64,000 nucleotides of DNA from JADFRG01 sp036986135 (lineage in GTDB: Bacteria; Chloroflexota; Anaerolineae; Anaerolineales; E44-bin32), in the NCBI GenBank assembly GCA_036986135.1, contig BTQZ01000002.1, positions 1 to 64,000 of the forward strand, in the 5' to 3' direction. A program made the translations under genes and the position numbers. Of the stretch, positions 60,352 to 64,000 are shown piece by piece (positions within the stretch are counted from its first letter, which is position 1; each line of letters opens with the position of its first letter). The notes below the pieces were generated by a model. It saw only the letters and a program-made list of their open reading frames with translations. It did not search any database and was not told where the DNA came from.

Positions 60352-61980
60352 TCAGGCGGAGGCGGACACTTTGTGGATTCCGGTGGAACCGTCGGGGCGC
60401 ACAGGATTGGACTCGATAACCTGCAGCTCCCCCAACCCATCGTAGGCGCGTACCCTGAAAAGGTGCCTTCCGCTTTCGCGAGGCCAATCGTATCGCCACT
60501 GGACCCAGGTGAGTGGACTTAGAGACGGAGCACGCAGATCGGCTTCCACCCATGGCCCGTCATCGACCTGCAGCTCGACCTTGCTAATCCCATTCGCGCC
60601 TGCATAGGCAATGCCGCCTACGGGGACCGTCCCCATCTCCTCGTCCACGGCTTCGGTGGCCACGTTATCGATCACCGAAGTCGTCCTGACAAATGCCTCG
60701 GGACTCCAGCCCCGTTCGACCCAATAGCCTCGCCCTTCGCGGTCCAGCACTTCCATGTTCACAATCCATTTGGGCTGCTTCATACCGTAGCGATGCGGAA
60801 TAATGATTCGCAGCGGGTACCCATTTTCCTCTGGCAGGGGTGCGCCGTTCATCGCATAGGCGAAAATCGTGCGGTCGCCCATAAGGTCCGACATCGGAAC
60901 GCTCTCATAAAAACCATCCGCAGCCTCGATGAAGAGCTCCTCTGCCGTAGAGTGCATGCCTGCCAGTTCGAGTACGTCGCGAACTCGAACACCCGTCCAG
61001 CGGGTGGTGCTGATCAGATCTCCGCCGATTCGATTCGATATGCAAGAAAGCGTGTGGTGGTAGCTGAGAGGGGGCATGGCCCGGATCTCGTCCAGCGTGA
61101 GGCTCAAGGGTCGATCCACGAGGCCCTTCAGCTCCAGCCGCCAGGTCTCCGGAACTAAGCGAGGCTTGCGGGTGTTGATGTCGATACGGTAGAAGTCCTC
61201 GTTGGGTGTGATCTCGAGTCGCGTGCCGGGCGCAGGATCGATGCGGGCGGCGAGAGCCTGCGCCGAGGGTGAATCGACCAAGGTGCTGGTGTCCAGGATC
61301 TCAACTTGAGCCCGCGCGGGCGGGTCTTCCTTTCCCAGGAGCGATGCCACTCCCCAGGAACCAACAGAAAGCGTGACGACACTCCCGCCCAGCAGGCCGA
61401 CGAATTCGCGCCTTGATAGGCTGGAGGTGGGATCACCTGCCAAAGCGGGTCCGGCCCGCAGGATCAACCATCCCAGGCTCCATCCCCAGGATACATACAG
61501 AATGGCAAACCACAATCCTATCCACAGCACGTTCACCTGAGAGAATCCGACCGCGACCGAAACCAGCCAAAACGCGCCAAACAACACCGCTCCGGCCCGC
61601 ACGCCATAGCCCGTTAGCTGGCGAAGATCGTCCCTTCCCAGCCAACGCAGCAAGACACCGAAGGCCCCGCCAATGGCCACAAACATGAGCAGCGCCATGC
61701 TCTGTTCAGCAGTCTTGGCCACCTCTGAGGTTGGGCCGACATTAAGGGCGGTGATCACCGAGATCAACGCATCGATTCCGATCGTCAGAAGCTCGCCGGG
61801 CAGAATGCGAGCCAGTCCGTCAAAGAGATCGAACGGAGTAAAGGGCAGACCGGCGATGGTTTCGCCCAGGTAGCCCAATGCCAGGACCGGAATGCTGGTC
61901 AGCGTCCCTAGAGCGGCGGCTTTGACATAGGAGGTGCGAGTGGGTTCCAGCTCGCCTTCCGCATGATTTTCCTGGCTCAT
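60352..61980 (-). CDS. Membrane-fused sulfite-oxidase-type molybdopterin enzyme
   Basis: About 542 residues from ATG 61980, chosen for AAGGAAGAG 9-10 bases upstream; the frame is open to an ATG at 62025 and beyond. The N-terminal third has five membrane helices; next comes a twin-arginine-like SRREFVGLLGG with one helix, then a sulfite oxidase fold with the Mo-binding Cys in TLSCISNRIGGDLI, RWTGVRVRDVLELAG and a C-terminal dimerisation domain (ISKVELQVDDGPW, WRYDWP). The catalytic part would face outside. The substrate is unknown; electron transfer to a membrane partner is likely. Confidence 0.87.
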   Translation of the reverse strand: MSQENHAEGELEPTRTSYVKAAALGTLTSIPVLALGYLGETIAGLPFTPFDLFDGLARILPGELLTIGIDALISVITALNVGPTSEVAKTAEQSMALLMFVAIGGAFGVLLRWLGRDDLRQLTGYGVRAGAVLFGAFWLVSVAVGFSQVNVLWIGLWFAILYVSWGWSLGWLILRAGPALAGDPTSSLSRREFVGLLGGSVVTLSVGSWGVASLLGKEDPPARAQVEILDTSTLVDSPSAQALAARIDPAPGTRLEITPNEDFYRIDINTRKPRLVPETWRLELKGLVDRPLSLTLDEIRAMPPLSYHHTLSCISNRIGGDLISTTRWTGVRVRDVLELAGMHSTAEELFIEAADGFYESVPMSDLMGDRTIFAYAMNGAPLPEENGYPLRIIIPHRYGMKQPKWIVNMEVLDREGRGYWVERGWSPEAFVRTTSVIDNVATEAVDEEMGTVPVGGIAYAGANGISKVELQVDDGPWVEADLRAPSLSPLTWVQWRYDWPRESGRHLFRVRAYDGLGELQVIESNPVRPDGSTGIHKVSASA

Positions 61981-62108
61981 CCCGCTCTCTTCCTTATTTG
62001 TGCGTTCAAGATTGCGTTCACTCATTTCTTTGTCTATCTCAACCGATACTCTCGGCAAATTTTAATGAGCAAGCCTTAAGAGAGCATTATGAGTTTAGGT
62101 CCCCTTGT

Positions 62109-62114
62109 TATAAT
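62109..62114 (+). promoter_or_regulatory. Leaderless-type -10 box (TATAAT)
   Basis: A perfect TATAAT ends 9 bases before GTG 62124. No ribosome-binding site between. This decides the start of the C39-TPR gene against an open frame reaching back to 61998. Confidence 0.65.
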
Positions 62115-62123
62115 CGCCACCTT

Positions 62124-63383
62124 GTGACGAGCAGCCAGCGCTTTACGAGGGTGCTGTGGTTTGTAGTTGGGGCGCTGGCGGCGGCGGCTCTCGTGCTGCT
62201 CGCCTATCAAATTCCCCCCGTGAAATTTAGAGTCGAATGGCGGCTGGATGCCTTCTCGGGAATCGTCCGAGGCTGGATCCGGCCTCAGGATACCTTACCC
62301 ACGCCTGCCAGCGCTTCAGCAGGTTCTTTCCAACCCCTTGTCTTGCCAACCCGCGCCGCGAGCTTCGCCGAGCCTGGGCAAGGCGAGATCCTTGCCACAC
62401 CGGCTCCCTCGCCCACGGCGCTGCCGGCCGCCATCACTCTGCCGCCGCCGGCGTGGGAGGGCCAGGACTGGAACAACTGCGGGCCGGCCACACTCGCGCT
62501 GGGCCTGCGCTTCTACGGGTGGGAAGGGGATCAGTTCACGATCTCAGACCTGCTCAAGCCCGATCGAGGCGATAAGAACGTCAATATCGACGAGCTGGTC
62601 TTCTATGTCCGCACTCAAGCGGGTTGGCTGAACACCGACTTTCGCGTTGGAGGCACCATCGAGCGGCTCAAGAGCTTCCTTGCAGCCGGATTTCCGGTGA
62701 TCGTGGAAAAGGGGTTCATTCTGGGCGAGGGGGATGGCGGTGGCGGCTGGGCCGGCCACTATGTGCTGTTGACAGGGTACGATGATGAGACGCAGAGCTT
62801 TGTTGCTCAGGACACGAATCCGGGCACGGGCGGGGCGGATCGCAGCATCTCATACGAAGAACTCGATGAGGGCTGGCGTCAATTCAACCGGGTCTACATG
62901 TATATCTACCGGCCTCAGGATGAAGCCCGAATCGAGTCCATCATCGGAGAAGACGCGCAGCTCGACTTCAATCGAACGGCTGCGCTCGAGGCGGCGCAGG
63001 CAGAAATCGAATCGGATCCGCAGGATCCCTACGGTTGGTTCAATTTGGGAACGAACCTGGTCTATTTTGAGCGTTACGGTGAGGCTTCACAGGCCTTCGA
63101 TAACTCCTTGGCGCTAGGGCTTCCCTGGCGCTTTACCCGCTACCAATTCGGGCCGTACATCGCCTATTTCAACCAGGGCCGGTTTCAAGACGTCGTGGAC
63201 CTGGCAGAGGCAACCCTTTTCCGGACTTACAAAGCCGAGGAATCCTTGCTCTGGCGTGGTTGGGCCAAATTCCGACTTGGAGATCTCAACAGTGCAGTCA
63301 CCGACTGGCGCGAAGCACTGCGATACAACCCGAACTACCAGGACGCGCAGTACGCGCTGGAGTACGTCGGGTCGACTCCCTGA
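62124..63383 (+). CDS. C39-like peptidase with TPR domain
   Basis: A 419-residue protein from GTG 62124. One N-terminal membrane anchor (FVVGALAAAALVLLAYQI), a Pro/Ala/Ser-rich linker (about 60-105), a C39-type cysteine peptidase domain with Cys in WEGQDWNNCGPATLALGLRF, His in GGWAGHYVLLTGYD and Asp/Asn in VAQDTNPG, and a C-terminal TPR region (about 300-419). No ABC transporter is fused, unlike bacteriocin-processing C39 exporters. The peptidase faces outside. Substrate unknown. Confidence 0.85.
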   Translation: MTSSQRFTRVLWFVVGALAAAALVLLAYQIPPVKFRVEWRLDAFSGIVRGWIRPQDTLPTPASASAGSFQPLVLPTRAASFAEPGQGEILATPAPSPTALPAAITLPPPAWEGQDWNNCGPATLALGLRFYGWEGDQFTISDLLKPDRGDKNVNIDELVFYVRTQAGWLNTDFRVGGTIERLKSFLAAGFPVIVEKGFILGEGDGGGGWAGHYVLLTGYDDETQSFVAQDTNPGTGGADRSISYEELDEGWRQFNRVYMYIYRPQDEARIESIIGEDAQLDFNRTAALEAAQAEIESDPQDPYGWFNLGTNLVYFERYGEASQAFDNSLALGLPWRFTRYQFGPYIAYFNQGRFQDVVDLAEATLFRTYKAEESLLWRGWAKFRLGDLNSAVTDWREALRYNPNYQDAQYALEYVGSTP

Positions 63384-63410
63384 TCCCGAACAAGGAGCTG
63401 CCCGGTGCGG

Positions 63411-63416
63411 TATGAT
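63411..63416 (+). promoter_or_regulatory. -10 box (TATGAT) of the ferritin gene
   Basis: TATGAT about 33 bases before the ATG at 63450, leaving room for a short leader with AAGG. No clear -35. Unlike its neighbours, this gene has a leader. Confidence 0.45.
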
Positions 63417-63449
63417 TGACTACCATACGAAAAGGACCAAGGTGTGCGA

Positions 63450-63944
63450 ATGCTTATCAGTGACAAGATGAACCAGGCGATGAACCAACAGATCGGAAGC
63501 GAACTCGGCGCTTCCAACCAATACCTGCAGCTTGCCTCATACTTCGCCGGCGAAGATCTTCCAGAATTGGAGGCCTTCTTCTTTCGCCAGTCAGATGAGG
63601 AACGAGCGCATGCCATGAAATTTGTGCATTACATACTGGATGCCGGGGGAAAGGTCATGGTCCCCGCGCTAGAGGCAGCCCCACGGGAAGTGGACTCCGC
63701 GGAACAGGCGGTCCAGATGGCGCTCGACTGGGAGAAGACCGTTACGGAGCAGATCAATAGCCTACAGGCATTGGCGACGCAGGAGGGGGATTACGCGGCT
63801 CAGGGATTCCTAAATTGGTTCTCTACCGAGCAGATCGAGGAAGTCTCATCCATGGGCGAATTACTGCGCACGATACAGCGAGCGGGGGACCAGCTGCTAC
63901 TGGTCGAAGACTTTGTCTCGCGCCGCGTCGATCCGCACGCTTAG
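63450..63944 (+). CDS. Non-heme ferritin
   Basis: A 164-residue ferritin: a four-helix bundle with ferroxidase residues in IGSELGASNQYLQLASYF (Glu and Tyr), DEERAHAMKF (Glu, Glu, His), WEKTVTEQI (Glu), and the fifth short helix at the C-terminus. Oxidises and stores iron in a 24-mer cage. ATG at 63450 with AAGG upstream; GTG at 63444 is an alternative. A terminator follows. Confidence 0.95.
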   Translation: MLISDKMNQAMNQQIGSELGASNQYLQLASYFAGEDLPELEAFFFRQSDEERAHAMKFVHYILDAGGKVMVPALEAAPREVDSAEQAVQMALDWEKTVTEQINSLQALATQEGDYAAQGFLNWFSTEQIEEVSSMGELLRTIQRAGDQLLLVEDFVSRRVDPHA

Positions 63945-63972
63945 AGCCGACGCTTATGGCATTTCCAATCCT

Positions 63973-63998
63973 CCCGCCCACGTATGAGCGTGGGCGGG
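63973..63998 (+). terminator. Terminator hairpin after ferritin
   Basis: CCCGCCCACG (63973-63982), loop TATGAG, CGTGGGCGGG (63989-63998): a perfect 10-bp stem 28 bases after the stop; TT follows and the window ends. Confidence 0.82.
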
Positions 63999-64000
63999 TT

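Noticed and set aside
61998..62123. Longer start for the C39-TPR protein
   Set aside because: The added 42 residues run through a TATAAT box and antisense of the molybdenum enzyme start; the GTG directly after the box gives a clean membrane-anchor start.
1..64000. Prophage, plasmid or integrative element
   Set aside because: No integrase, phage structural, relaxase or replication genes are seen; the only mobile trace is the istB fragment at 27.6 kb.

Overview
The window is bacterial chromosome, roughly 58-60 % G+C by eye and densely coding, with mixed ATG/GTG/TTG starts. It most resembles a member of the Chloroflexota (Anaerolineae-like). The reasons are solute-binding lipoproteins whose lipobox is followed by V/E/T/P-rich linkers, several genes with a TAnnnT -10 box 6-9 bases before the start codon (leaderless transcripts), a T-box in front of thrS, and C39-TPR and YkuD wall proteins of the kind common in that phylum. 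The assignment is inference; there is no rRNA in the window.

Layout. 0-3.9 kb: end of tuf, rpmG, tRNA-Trp, secE, nusG (long acidic extension), rplK, rplA, an L10 leader, rplJ, rplL, terminator. 4.0-6.1 kb: OmpR-type two-component system. 6.2-7.5 kb (minus): membrane protein plus lytic transglycosylase behind a promoter with two GAAC-N4-GTTC (LexA/SOS-like) boxes. 7.6 kb: truncated DUF3179 lipoprotein. 7.7-16.5 kb (minus): LacI-controlled sugar cluster of regulator, solute-binding protein, two permeases, GH13_18 phosphorylase, glycosyltransferase and CPBP protease. 16.5-18.5 kb: aldehyde dehydrogenase whose 3' end is repeated downstream. 18.7-20.7 kb: EamA transporter, PDZ protein and two gene stubs. 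20.7-27.5 kb: TetR-controlled double ABC-2 exporter with HlyD-type lipoprotein. 27.6 kb: IS21 istB fragment.

27.8-41.7 kb: a visibly more A+T-rich catabolic block of BTAD/AAA/TPR regulator, Pot-type ABC importer, HyuA/HyuB hydrolase, an unrecognised Rossmann-fold protein and a diaminopentanoate-dehydrogenase-like enzyme, ending near tRNA-Val. This is the best candidate for an undescribed pathway: import of a cyclic amide or amino-acid derivative, ATP-dependent ring opening, then NAD(P)-linked redox steps. 41.9-44.0 kb: tRNA-Val, T-box and a thrS without TGS domain. 44.1-46 kb: L,D-transpeptidase and a small CxxC protein. 46.1-54.2 kb: membrane Fe-S reductase, complete 2-oxoacid dehydrogenase complex (E1a, E1b, E2, E3) and citrate synthase. 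54.2-55.5 kb: a serine protease followed by a free-standing copy of its own N-terminal domain. 55.6-64 kb: UbiA fusion protein, two methyltransferases (one with an in-frame 30-bp minisatellite), DUF218 and 2H-phosphoesterase proteins, a membrane-fused sulfite-oxidase-type enzyme, C39-TPR peptidase and ferritin.

The window joins core translation and central carbon genes with accessory uptake, efflux and envelope modules. Several junctions carry 5' stubs of exported or membrane proteins abutting antiparallel genes, which suggests repeated small deletions.
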